Below, piece after piece: positions 34,198 through 44,664 of a stretch of DNA of 64,000 nucleotides (position 1 is the first letter of the stretch; the number at the start of each line of letters is the position of its first letter). The position numbers and the translations under genes are program-made. The notes under the pieces were generated by a model. The model ran no database searches. It worked only from the letters and a program-made list of their open reading frames with translations, and was not told the origin of the DNA. Location of the stretch: positions 62,001-126,000 of the forward strand of contig JAAEAF010000122.1 of the NCBI GenBank assembly GCA_011037195.1, given 5' to 3'. Origin of the DNA: Triatoma infestans. Taxonomy: Eukaryota > Arthropoda > Insecta > Hemiptera > Reduviidae.

Positions 34198-35265
34198 GTA
34201 TTTAATAACAATTTTTATTTTGTTCCAAACGAACAAATTCAAAATGGCGAACCTAAAAAATTTCGGCTAATTCTCTTTTGCTTTCTTTTTCAATAATTAA
34301 ATGGAATTTCTGAATTTTTTCTTTATAGTTTACATTAATAATTATGCGGGTGTGAGCGCAAGCTCAGGGACCGCCCGAATGGTGTGGAAAAAACAAATTA
34401 ATAATTATAAAAGAAAAAAAATTAATTACATAAAACAGTAAATATTATGTTAGAAATAACTTGATTTTTGCATTTTTTTATAAAAAAATTTCATTGTTCG
34501 ATTTGATAATGGAGGGAAATTAATAAAAAAATTCTAAACTGTTTTTTTGTTTTAAGAAAGAATTAGCTGTAAATAATTAACCAATCACAGTGTAGAAGAT
34601 ATGGTGTGAAATGTGGAGTGTATGCATGCCAATCAAAAATTTAGAATTATCAGGTGGGCCACGCCCACATTTCACACCTTCTATTCTATACTATGATTGG
34701 TTAATTATTTATAGCTAATTATTTCTAACACAAATCTAGTTTAGAATTTTCTTACTAATTTTCTCTTCGTAGGTTTTTTTTTTTTTTTAATTTAAGGCGT
34801 CAACATCTATGTTCATTTGCGCCCGGGGCCTTCTCAATGCACTGTCTGTCTGCAGACAGTGTTCTCTCGTTACAGATAACAGTGCCTATCACTGGATAGT
34901 GAGCTGTAGTGGTTCCTGGGAAGAGAAAATCTAAGGATAGCATGGCTGGATTCGAACCCAGGATCTCCGTATTGCTAGTCCAACACACTAACACCGAGCT
35001 AATCCCTTCACTGCTTTCGTAGGCATTTTATAAATTATCAAATTGTGCAATAAAAATTGTTATTTAAAAAAACGCGAAAAATCATTCTATTTATTGTTAT
35101 ATATAAACAATGTAGTCTATAAAGAAAAAATTCAGAATTTTCATTCCATTGTTGAAAGAGAAAGCAAAAGAGTATAAGGCGTAATTTTAGATCGAGTGTA
35201 TGCCCGCCATTTTGCATTTGGCCGTTTATAGTAATGGAACAAAATAAAATTGATGTTAAACACCC
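34198..35265. mobile_element. Large foldback (inverted-repeat) element carrying a nested SINE
   Basis: The left outer arm (TTTTTATTTTGTTCC, AAAATGGCG, CTCTTTTGCTTTC, TTCTGAATTTTTTCTTTATA at 34210-34330) is mirrored as the reverse complement at 35100-35260. The middle arm (TTCGATTTGATAATGG) is mirrored at 35025-35065. The inner arm 34562-34615, including AATAATTAACCAATCA and GGTGTGAAATGTGG, is mirrored at 34672-34725. The symmetry centre is near 34640. The right arm is interrupted by the SINE at 34774-35013; the left arm has about 100 unmatched bases near 34345-34440. No coding frame was found, so it is probably non-autonomous. Confidence 0.85.
34774..35013 (-). mobile_element. SINE family 1, full length, minus, with target-site duplication
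   Basis: The T run (poly-A) is followed by the body (CATTTGCGCCCGGGGCC, AATGCACTGTCTGTC, GGATAGTGAGCTGTAG) and the reverse of a tRNA-like head: B box as GGATTCGAACCC and A box as ACCGAGCTAATCC. The direct repeats TCTTCGTAGG (34764-34773) and CTTTCGTAGG (35014-35023) flank it, differing at one base. It inserted into the right arm of the foldback element. Confidence 0.9.
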
Positions 35266-35299
35266 ACAAAAATTTCTGGAAATTCATAATATTCAGTTA

Positions 35300-35435
35300 A
35301 AAGACCATCACACGCGCACATATATACAGACCACTTTCTAAAAACCTTATTTGGACCCAGGGACCTCAAAACCTTATTTCCGTTGAAAATGCCATTTCGA
35401 AAATCTGGCACGATCGCAATTATTCCTCTTACCCA
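35300..35435 (-). mobile_element. Dominant repeat, 5' end fragment, minus
   Basis: ACAGACCACTTTCTAAAAAC, CAGGGACCTCAAAACC and GGCACGATCGCAATTATTCC, ending at CTCTTACCCAGTGTAAG. Confidence 0.8.
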
Positions 35436-35439
35436 GTGT

Positions 35440-35661
35440 AAGTGGGTGAAACACCCACACCACTTTCTCTTTTCGCAATTTACGTAGTTATTTTTGAGAT
35501 ATTTTCTTCAAATTTAAGTGATACAAATTAATATTATGTAAATAGCCGGAAGTGCCAAAAGTGGAAACGATACTTGAGGAAGAGCGTGACTTTTGCAGCT
35601 CCCCGCATCCCTTCAAATCTACTTGCTCCGAAAAATGTGCATACAAAGGTTCAAATATGAC

Positions 35662-35705
<44 letters not shown>

Positions 35706-36150
35706 GCGTCTGTGCTTGTATACGAGTTCAAGCTAAACTCGGTTAGTACCTGTATCGTGTATATCGCAGAAAACCGTAAAAAAAAATTCAATAGAGTCAC
35801 ATGTCCCGGTTTAACGATTTTCTTCAAACTAAGAATTTTGTTAACACGTTCAGTTCTTAGTAATATAATATGGATGGCTGGGGTATATATTTTGACGGAA
35901 AATGTCAGTGTAGAGGAAAGCCCATCGTCCACCACTCACTCAAAAATGAGATTTCCCGGAAAAATATTTCAAACAATAATCTCATAACGTTCATTAAATG
36001 TATAGTTGGTATATCAAGTTTACAGAAAATCGTTGGAAATCCATTTTGAAAAAAGTCGGAAAAAGAAAACGAAAAAATCTATTCAGTAATGGTACTTCCG
36101 GTTGTAACCCATTTTAAATAAAACCTTATTCTCGGGGACCCTGTGTTCGG
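35440..36150 (-). mobile_element. Dominant repeat, 3' and middle part, minus, with long (TA)n
   Basis: ACACCCACACCACTTTCTCT starts the copy. TTTTCTTCAAACTAAGAATT, AAAATGAGATTTCCCGG, AGAAAATCGTTGGAAATCC and TGGTACTTCCGGTTGTAACC follow. The (TA)n at 35665-35702 interrupts the first part. Confidence 0.78.
35665..35702. repeat. (TA)n microsatellite
   Basis: About 19 TA units. Confidence 0.95.
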
Positions 36151-36320
36151 CATTTTTCCAAATTCAAATTTGCCGCCGTCAAAATATAATAACTTATAAA
36201 TCTATAGGCTGTGTCCTAATTGTAGAGAGGGGGTAGTCCCTTTAAATTGCGCTCTCCCGTCAGTCACTGAATAGCTCTCAGACAAGTAAGGTGTATGTGC
36301 GAATGTAATTTGCCTATGCA

Positions 36321-36550
36321 ATTTAGACCACTGCGCTCTCCTTTCGTGAAAACCCATGTGTTGTCACTTCTGGTTTTCCTCGGGGAATTAGTGTTAATAA
36401 GTGAGTCACTATTTTACACTCGTACGAGCAATATATATGCAGTAAACAGCACCTTTTACTTATACAGTTTAGATCACTTCCGCTTGCCTTTCGTGAAAAC
36501 CCATGTGTTGCCAATCTGGTTTTCCTCGGGGTTAGTGTTAATAAGCTGAT
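36321..36550. repeat. Imperfect direct duplication, 146-base spacing
   Basis: The block 36321-36406 (TTTCGTGAAAACCCATGTGT, GGTTTTCCTCGGGG, TTAGTGTTAATAAG) is repeated at 36467-36550. Confidence 0.88.
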
Positions 36551-37065
36551 CTCTTGTCGAGTAAGTGTCTCCGGATTCTCCCGGCCTGCTAAGGTTGATT
36601 GTACAAGCATATGGTCTACTTCCGGTTGCTTCTTCGGCCTTACAACTTCCAGGAGCCCGTTTAAATACTTCATCTATTTTCATCAGCTGTACTGTGTGGA
36701 CAACGACGCTGGAATTACAGGCATATGGGGTTTTGTCTCCTTTCCTGTCTCCCATTTCCTTGAATCTCCCATATGGGCTGAAGGACTTCAGTCGAACCAT
36801 ACTAACGTTAAGGTGTCTGCGTTTAAGGTAAGCGCCACTCCTTTTGGCTTGTTGAATATAATAAATATTTTTTGCTACTCATTTTGCATTTAATTTAATA
36901 TTCATTTTGTTCATGTTATATGAGCCCATTGGCTCACTCTTTACTCTTTACTCTTTATTCAACATATACAGTCCACTTAATATTTTCTGTCACTTAATAT
37001 TTTCTTTCAATTTTTACTTTATTTCATTTATTTTTAACAGAACCCACCAGAGGGACTGGAAAGCC

Positions 37066-37073
37066 TATAAAAG
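37066..37073 (+). promoter_or_regulatory. TATA-box-like motif
   Basis: TATAAAAG followed by GCGCC, downstream of the duplicated 36321-36550 block. It could be a promoter of a decayed LTR or other element; no transcript evidence. Confidence 0.28.
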
Positions 37074-37324
37074 GCGCCCCCCCCTCACCTTTTAATTTTC
37101 GTTCATTATTTTATTTCCTGTTTTTTATCAAACACCCTGATAGAAGTTAAACGAAATATCAGTTTTGAAATTTTTTCTGGATTGTTCCGTTTTTGAGTTA
37201 TGCTGACCTCGAACCCAGGCAACATTCAAATATAGTTACACCCCCTAATAACGAACGAAGAGACATACATGTGTTGACAAAACGTATATTATTTTTTTTT
37301 GGCATTAGGCTTTTTTCTTTGTTT

Positions 37325-38012
37325 ACTTTCTCTTATTGCTAGCGAAAGGAAATTTTCAAATTGAGTTTTCAGCGGAAATACATGCTTTGAGGTCCGCCTG
37401 AGTAAGAAACAAATTATTTTTTTAGCGAATGGTCTGCGTATATGTGGATAGGTATCTGTGTGCTAATGTTGGAACAAAATATTTGAACAAATATAAACTT
37501 AGCACTTTTATTACAAATATTTTCCCATGAAAAACTGTTTTGTGATGGTTCTTAGGCGTTACGTTTAAATTTTAAATATTCTTCTAATTTGTTCAAAGTT
37601 ATTGGTGCTGCAGTCTAGACTAGAATTTAATCACTTCAACTACTACCTGGCCTGTGTGTGTACATACATGTTCTACCACCATCGCTGCATTTATGTTGGC
37701 GAAAATGAATAAAATTTGAAGTTTAAAATAATTAAATTGCCAATTTTATAATCATATTTAATAGTTGTGTAGGGTAGGGGTTGCTCAGAGGTTGGCGCCC
37801 TGGACACCCACGCGGAGGTCCAACACTTTAAGTCCAGCAAACCTCTAGGTTTTCTGTTCCTAGCTCACTGTTCTACAGATAATGGATATTGTCGTCTGTA
37901 ACGAGAGAACTCTGTCGTGTGAGAAAACTCCGGGCGCCAGTGACGCGCCTTAAATTAAAAAAAAAACAGCAGTAAGAGAAAGTCGTTTGAGTGTTTCACA
38001 CTAGATTTATTT
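37325..38012 (+). mobile_element. Dominant repeat (subtype B) with a SINE inserted
   Basis: CTTTCTCTTATTGCTAGCGA and TTTTCAGCGGAAATACATGC start the copy. TAATCACTTCAACTACTACC is in the 3' half. The end AGCAGTAAGAGAAAGTCGTT TGAGTGTTTCACAC follows the SINE at 37771-37966. Confidence 0.85.
37771..37966 (+). mobile_element. SINE family 1, plus, nested in the dominant repeat
   Basis: GGTAGGGGTTGCTCAGAGGT (A-box region) and GAGGTCCAACACTTTAAGTC (decayed B-box region) are followed by the body (CTAGCTCACTGTTCTACAG, CTGTAACGAGAGAAC, CTCCGGGCGCC, ACGCGCCTTAAATT) and an A run. Confidence 0.85.
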
Positions 38013-38950
38013 TACGACACTCTGTCATTTGGAAATTATTTGCTCACGGTGTAATACAGGTTCTTGAAAGAACGTTCATGAAGAAAAACAATGAAATGTT
38101 CATTCGAAATCTTTGCAGGATCAAGGGTGACAGCAGCGCCCGTTTTTAACAAAGTTTCTATAATATTAGTGGCTTTTTAATGACTCAAATGGCACGACAT
38201 TTTGATCATGTCAGGCTCAAACTTGTCCTGGCCCACTGAAATTCCCAAAACATTCTACTATTCCGGCAGATTTAAATTGATCAACTGACAAGCATTTGGA
38301 GGGGAAGATAAATAGTGATTCTTGTTTTGTGTCCAGTAAATAATAACAAAAAAAACTCGAAGGAATTTCATATAAACGTGAGAAATAGCGTGAAGTAAGA
38401 TGATTTACTCTTATCGAGTGTAGAATAATAATAGAAGGATAACGGAAGAAAGTTGGGACTAAAGGAATGTGAAAGGCAGCCGTTGGGAGGGAAACGTAAA
38501 AGACAGGGGAATTCTGGAGTATTGGCTTGGACTTGGGAATGCGTGGAAAATTTAGTGCGAATACTATTTGTTATGACTCCAATATATTTGATGTGCTCTA
38601 ATAGTTAGGATGAGTAAATAGATGACGAATTTTTCGTATTTATACAAGTTTCCACAAGATAGCTTCCATTTTTATTTCATTCATTAAAGACTTGATTTTT
38701 TTATGGGTTTTGAGAAGTTAAAATTAGGCTTTCCTCTGAAAGCACTTATAGTACAATGCATAGGTTTTCCAATAAATGCAAGTTTCCAATGACCGGAAAT
38801 ACAATTTTACTGGATAAATTGCTGAGTTTTTTGAAATCATCACGAGAACGGACCCAAGATTTTCTTTAAATTTCTAGCATTAACTGAAATTTAAAAAAGG
38901 AATCATCTTTCTTTCTTTTTTTTTTTTGAAACAATTATTTTAAAAACAGA

Positions 38951-39840
38951 TATTCTGGTTGAGGCCACGTCAGTATTTTTTTTATATAAAGTAAAGTTTT
39001 CACCCATATTGCAATGGACTTCTTCATAGTAGTATTGACTCTAATGTTAACCCAACACTGGCAAGCACCTGGATGGATAGATAGTGTAATCATTGAAGGG
39101 ACGGGGTTTAACTTAACTTCCCCATTAAATGGCTATAGTTAGTGGAAGAGGCTTAATTTCCTCACTAATGCCTATGATTGGCTGTTGTGTGACGAGGTCT
39201 AAGTCTACTCTCCCACGGCCTTGTTGCTTCAGTTTTTTGCTTTTTCTCTCCTTTTGTTTGAGCAGAGGCAGCTATGCACTACTCAGACGGAGTCCATCAT
39301 CTCTCTGTTTAAGAAGTTTTCTCTTTTTCAATTTGTACTCCCTCTCGTGCGACAAGTTCATCATAATTGCTTACTTACGCAAGGTTTTCGGTAACCTCAA
39401 AATTTTATTACGTGCCAATGTAGATGCAAGCAAGTGCAGTCTTTTCCGTTTTCTTTGTTCTGTAGGGGGCAGTAGAAATTAGAAAAGAGCAAAAACCACT
39501 TAGTAGAGCTGATGCACTCCATCTGAAGCAGAATGTAGCTGTCTGAAAGAAGAGTAAAAGCAAAGGAAAAAGTAATTGACGATTCTCTAGGACAAAACAA
39601 GGCTGCAAATTCAGCAACAAGGCCGTGAGAAGGAAGACTTAGACCCCGCCCGCTAACTACACCCTTTACAAAATAGAAGGGAAGTAAGGTCCTCTGACTG
39701 TTGTACACTAACAACCTGTTTTTTTACCAGTGTTAGTTTAGCATTTGACTAAACAATATATCCTACAGAAGTCTATTGTAATATGGGCGAAACATTGATT
39801 TATATCAAACCACTGACGCAATTAAAACCCTGAAGACCTG
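38951..39840. mobile_element. Inverted-repeat element A with hammerhead-like modules at both ends
   Basis: The left end, read on the minus strand, gives GAAGAAGTCCATTGCAATAT GGGTGAAAA. The right end on the plus strand gives AGAAGTCTATTGTAATATGG GCGAAAC. Internally, GGTCTAAGTC ... CACGGCCTTGTTGCTTCAG (39200-39235) is mirrored at 39600-39645 and CAGCTATGCACTACTCAGAC at about 39510-39540. Arms of about 300 bases flank a 170-base centre. The short ORFs at 39129-39482 and 39397-39714 are the two arms read in opposite directions, not genes. Confidence 0.72.
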
Positions 39841-40099
39841 ATCATTTTGCATGGACTGAAAAATTATAATTGGTTTTTAGTCAGATTCTAGGGCTGTTGA
39901 GATGCGTTAGGTTTACCTTTAAAGTGTAAAAAATCATTAATTATGGGCAATAAGCATCATGGTGCCACGTGTTACATAATGTAATCATATACTGAAACTG
40001 ATTCATAATCAATATATGGTATTTACTAAAACACTAACACAATATGTAATGTGCTGCTCCCTAGTATCTACATTTATAATGTAAAATTGATGGTAACTA

Positions 40100-40205
40100 A
40101 AAGTTAGGTAAAAATTCCAAGTTTAAAGAAAAATAATTTTAATTACAATTTTAATAGTCGAAGTAAGAGAAAATATTTTAGAAATATTTCATATCAGATT
40201 TATGG
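40100..40205 (+). mobile_element. Dominant repeat, 3' end, plus
   Basis: AAAATTCCAAGTTTAAAGAA then GAAGTAAGAGAAAATATTTT and ATATTTCATATCAGATTT: a degraded terminus. Confidence 0.5.
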
Positions 40206-40814
40206 CAATTTAATGACATAATAATATTTTAATAATATATTTTACTAGAGTATTTTATTGATCGTACACAAGGTTGATACAAATACAGATGAGTTCAGAG
40301 AGAAAGTGAGAGAGAATGAACTGAACAAACTTTAACTTAAAGTCAAGCTTTAAATATTTTATAAGATCTGCATTTAAATTACAAACACACACACACTCAC
40401 TGACTCACGTTCAAAGTACATTATTACATCAACTTGATATACATCACTGATTTACTCCTTTTGCCTTTCACAATTTATCTACATCAAGGTGGAGCTCAAT
40501 TTGTATAAAATTTGTATCAAATTATTAATAAATGTGTAATTTATAAAGAAATCGATTTTTATATATACATATCAGCGTGGAAAACACACGACTCCTTTTT
40601 ACTGCAATTTACATAGCTGTGATTTATTTATTTATAGATCTATTACCTAGTTACAAATTTCATATAACTAATATAGAAACGCCAGGATTTCTGAAGAACT
40701 GGCTAGTTCATGTGCTTCTCTGCTGGTAATATACACAGTTCAATCACACTTATGTATTACTTGTACCCCTAATTGCTATGATTTAAAACATTCCCAGTAT
40801 TAGCAGTAACTTTT

Positions 40815-41065
40815 GAAAGATGGAAGGGATAAGAAAAATGTTTATAACGACGCGCGGCAATTTTAAATTTAGAAGATCAATTTATTGGCGAGTATCTTTA
40901 TTTAGAATTTGAAAAATATTATTATCATTTGAAGTAATTATCTCTTTATTTTTGTTTTAAATTGACAGAGTTTGGATAGAGGTGAATTCGTAAGGATTTG
41001 GCTAGAAGACATTTTGAATGGTTAGGCTAAATGGAAGATTATTAAAATCGATAGCATAAATAAAA
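40815..41065 (-). mobile_element. Penelope-like element, inverted fragment
   Basis: GGGATAAGAAAAATGTTTAT, GCGCGGCAATTTTAAATTTA and TTGGCGAGTATCTTTATTTA match 29335-29600 in the same (minus) orientation, the 3' part of the element. Confidence 0.8.
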
Positions 41066-41239
41066 GTAAAAAAATAGCCTTTCTTAACACATTCATCATA
41101 CTCAAACCATGACAGCACATCCACACATTAAACTGTTTTACCGAACCAACCTACTCTGGAAGACAGTTCTACACTTTCTTTCAGACCATCATCCTTTACC
41201 ACAAAAAATAAACACTATAAAGAGACCTATATAACCGTG

Positions 41240-41480
41240 CATCCAATTATCTGACCCATCGTTTCACCAGAACGATAGAAAAAAAGCAACAAAAGAAATA
41301 TTAAAAATGACTGTCCTATTCATCTAATTCTTAAAACACAAACACACCTCAAAACATTCCACCTAACATGCATATCCTACCTCCCATTTACCGCTCGCTC
41401 ACCTTCATCAATCCAGTATTTCAATAGAATCAACAACATCCTCAAAAACTTTATCCCCAATCTTCGAACAGTAGGCGTGC
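41240..41480 (+). mobile_element. Penelope-like element, 5'-truncated plus fragment
   Basis: AAAAATGACTGTCCTATTCA, CTCAAAACATTCCACCTAAC and GCTCGCTCACCTTCATCAAT match 29700-29930. The GIY-YIG part is absent. It follows the inverted 40815-41065 piece, the same order as in the 29-30.7 kb copy. Confidence 0.75.
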
Positions 41481-41879
41481 AGGTTGTTGATATGTGCGGA
41501 GATCACATTCAGTTATTTCAAGCTCGCGATGGATTTCCCTAATACTACTGCAATTCTTATTCTTCTCCATCATTCAACACGTTCCAAATACTTCGAAAAA
41601 TATCGCTATTGAATTACTTATGAGAAACAGTACAGTTTTATCGAATTTTTTTTTGTTTAAGTGAAATTTTTGCCAAAAAATTTTTAAATAGATTTTAGTA
41701 TTTGTGAAACGATTTGGTTTAGTTAAACAACCAAAGAGTGCGCAGTTGTAATACAATGTTAGGAGAATTGTGTAAAGAACAAAAGGAAACTAAAATTATC
41801 CTATCCAATATTCTTGGTGAACTCAATCTGGTGTAGTCGTCGCACCAGATTGTCCGTCCAGCTTTTATTATCATTTTTA

Positions 41880-41910
41880 GAAAGACAAAAGGAAAACTAA
41901 TTTTCTCTAC

Positions 41911-41955
<45 letters not shown>

Positions 41956-42075
41956 GTACAGACCATTCGCTAAAAACATTTTTTACGTATTCAGGGGAAC
42001 CCCAAAACATGTATTTCTGGTGAAAAGTCAATTTCAGAAATCTGGCACGATCGCAGTACTTCTCCTTACCAGGAC
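41880..42075 (-). mobile_element. Dominant repeat, 5' end, minus
   Basis: The (AC)n run, then CAGACCATTCGCTAAAAACA, CCAAAACATGTATTTCTGG and GGCACGATCGCAGTACTTCT, ending in CTTACCAGGACTAAGAGAAA. Confidence 0.85.
41914..41952. repeat. (AC)n microsatellite
   Basis: About 19 AC units in the dominant repeat. Confidence 0.95.
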
Positions 42076-42887
42076 TAAGAGAAAGTAGAAAGTATACAAA
42101 AAAAAATCTTTGACATGAAACTATTTATGATATATTTTGAGGAAAAACAGTCGCGGAAAGGGGAAGAAAAAATAATCATAAACATGAAAGGAACACACAC
42201 GCACACACCGCAATAAAGTTAAAGTTATGCTTATGATTGTTTTTCAAACCTGGTGCACGAGCGGGGAGTACGAAGAAACTTTGTAAGATATTTTCTTTTG
42301 GCAATTTCATCGTTTTTACTTACTTTGACAGAATTTTCCTTTGTGTGTGATGTGGGCAACTTCTCCCACAACTTCTAAGCCCAACGTAGTAAAACGACAG
42401 TCGAGATTTGAAGAAACAAAAGATTCTCTTTCTCTCTCTTTTACCCTCCCACCCTCTGCCTGCAGTTGTTCAAGAATACAGTAAATTGTAGTATGTCGTT
42501 CACAAATGGGAGAACCCTTTATATGTATATATATATATGTGTGTGTGTGTGTGGACTATTATTTATATTCCTCGATTCATATAGTAAATATACACACATT
42601 CACATAAGTACAATATCTCAGTGCTGCTCTCTGCCATAACATTTAGATTTCCATTATCTTGTAACCTTTTGTTTGACGATTTACAAAACATATACATATG
42701 AAACGTAAATACCTAAATAGGGAACGTTTTGATTAAGATAAGAACACAATAAACTTGTACAAACCAGGACGACCGAAAGGAAACAAACAGAATGTTGGAA
42801 ACAGATGTTCCTATAAGACGTCTATTCTATAATTTGTGTAATATTAATCAGTGTCATCTTCTTGACAAATATTATTTATATTAATTA

Positions 42888-43637
42888 CTTTCTCTAATAA
42901 GAGGAAGTATTGGATCCAGACAGATTTTATAGTTTCAGTTTTCATTGGAAATACATTTTTTTTTTCAAGATCCTCTGAATTCGACAAAAAATGTTTTAAG
43001 CGAAAATGGTCTGATGTGTGTGTGTGCGTTTGTGTGTACAAAATATATTTCATAAACAAAAAATCGCAAAGGGAAATCCATAAACCGAAAGTGCAACTTT
43101 ACTGTTTTGTTTTTTCTCAGTTGTTCGTGATTTTCTTGAAAACGGCTCCAACGATTTTCTTTAAACTGTACATTCTACATACATACATACATACCACATT
43201 TATTTGAATCATTTTCCCGGGGAAAGTGATTTTATTTTTTATGTTTCTGGAGGAATGACCTTCAGGTTTCTTAATACTAAAGTACTACTTTAATCATTGT
43301 ATGGTTCTACCACATACATGATATTATATATATGCAAGAAACATTGCTAGAACTTCAAATTTAATATAAAAACGAATCACTTTTATTTGAAGCATTTTTA
43401 CAAAAAATAATGATTTTAGTGAAAGGTTTAAGGGTGTTACGTTTAAATTTATATTGACGCTACATGGTGTTAAGACAGGGCGTAATGACCATAGCAGTTG
43501 ATGCGCAGAAAAAAATAAACCTTATCACATTTTTTATGACCTCCTTATCTAAATATTGCGATTATAAAGAAAATTTTTTAATTAAATTGTATTAATTGTG
43601 TAAGAGAAAGTTGTGTGAGTGTTTCACACCAGATTTA
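42888..43637 (+). mobile_element. Dominant repeat, plus
   Basis: TTACTTTCTCTAATAAGAGG AAGTATTGGATCCAGACAG begins the copy. ACGGCTCCAACGATTTTCTT is internal. It ends with GTAAGAGAAAGTTGTGTGAG TGTTTCACACCAG. A LINE fragment follows within 20 bases. Confidence 0.86.
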
Positions 43638-43654
43638 CCAGATTTTTATTTTCT

Positions 43655-43985
43655 CTTAATCCTAGTATGCTAATAGTGGGTCTACTAACTGGGCATTGTA
43701 GGCTGAACAGACACATGCACCAACTACAATTTGCAGATAGCGCGGTATGCCGGTTCTGCAAGGCGGAGGAAGAGCTCCCGGTGCACATCCTTTGCGAGTG
43801 CGCCGGTCTGGCGAGGACAAGGTTTCTTCAATTGGGGACAGGCAATACCGAAGCTATAAGCTTCATGACAGAGCCGCTCTCAGTTTTGCTGGGCCTAATT
43901 AGGAGAACGAAGCTGGGGGATGTGCTATAATTTTAGTGGATCCACAATAGAGCTCGTCTAGAGCAGTGGAATGAGGTCCCCCCCC
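43655..43985 (+). pseudogene. LINE C-terminal domain with zinc knuckle and 3' UTR
   Basis: The open frame 43619-43930 reads LIVGLLTGHCRLNRHMHQLQ, then AVCRFCKAEEELPVHILCEC and RRTKLGDVL before the stop. The spacing C-x2-C ... H-x3-C-x-C is the zinc-binding tail that follows RNase H in many insect LINEs. Both cysteine pairs and the histidine are intact. The 5' part, including reverse transcriptase and RNase H, is missing, consistent with 5' truncation. The 3' UTR (GTGGAATGAGGTCC and a C run) resembles 26100-26130. Confidence 0.85.
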
Positions 43986-44009
43986 CCCCCGCTTTTATTC
44001 TAGTACGAG

Positions 44010-44245
44010 GAAGTATTGCGATCATGCCAGATTTTCGAAAATTGAGTTTTCACCGCAAATATACGTTTTGAGGTTCTCTCAGTTCAAAAAAGTGTTGTTT
44101 AGAAAATGGTCTGTATGTTTAAGTGTGTGTGAAAACTATACCGAAAAGTTGGTACAATTTCAAACTTGGTATTCCGTGTAGGTACTACCACCGCATCTGA
44201 CAGGACAAAATCCATCAACCGGAAGTACCACTTTACTGAATAGTA
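44010..44245 (+). mobile_element. Dominant repeat, 5' part, plus, truncated
   Basis: ACGAGGAAGTATTGCGATCA TGCCAGATTTTCG and TTTTCACCGCAAATATACG, up to CAACCGGAAGTACCACTTTA. Confidence 0.82.
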
Positions 44246-44626
44246 AGCCGAATAATACAGCCGAATTGTGGAGCGATTGGGAAACTATCCATCCTCATTA
44301 CCTTAACAACCTAGCGATTCTTAAGCTTTTTGCAATTCTTGATGAATTTAGTGAATACGACGATGTCTTTTTTTCCAATAAGATGCTGCCCCTAAAAAAA
44401 AATATTGGTATTGTGGAAAATCAAGTATTTTCAGACGTATAGTTTGTTTGGAAGCCGATAACAAGACTAGTGGCGGCAGAGAATGTGGAAAAACTTGGAA
44501 AGTTTAATGTTGACTTTTCCTTTTAGTAACACAAACCCGGCTCAAACTCCCCGTCCCACCGCACATGCCGGTGTATTAGTGTTTTTCTCATTCCACTGGG
44601 AATAGTGCTTTTTTTCTTCTAAAAGT

Positions 44627-44664
<38 letters not shown>

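Noticed and set aside
36295..36831. Overlapping ORFs on both strands, 84-116 residues
   Set aside because: Their repeated peptide segments come from the 146-base direct duplication; no known domain, and both strands are open by base composition.
37125..37200. CTGATAG ... AACGAAATATCAG, hammerhead-like at first sight
   Set aside because: It aligns with the internal CTAAACGGAATATCAAGTTTG block of the dominant repeat read on the minus strand, so the resemblance is incidental.
39129..39714. Overlapping plus and minus ORFs (117 and 105 residues) as a possible gene
   Set aside because: They are the two arms of inverted element A read in opposite directions and share no known domain.
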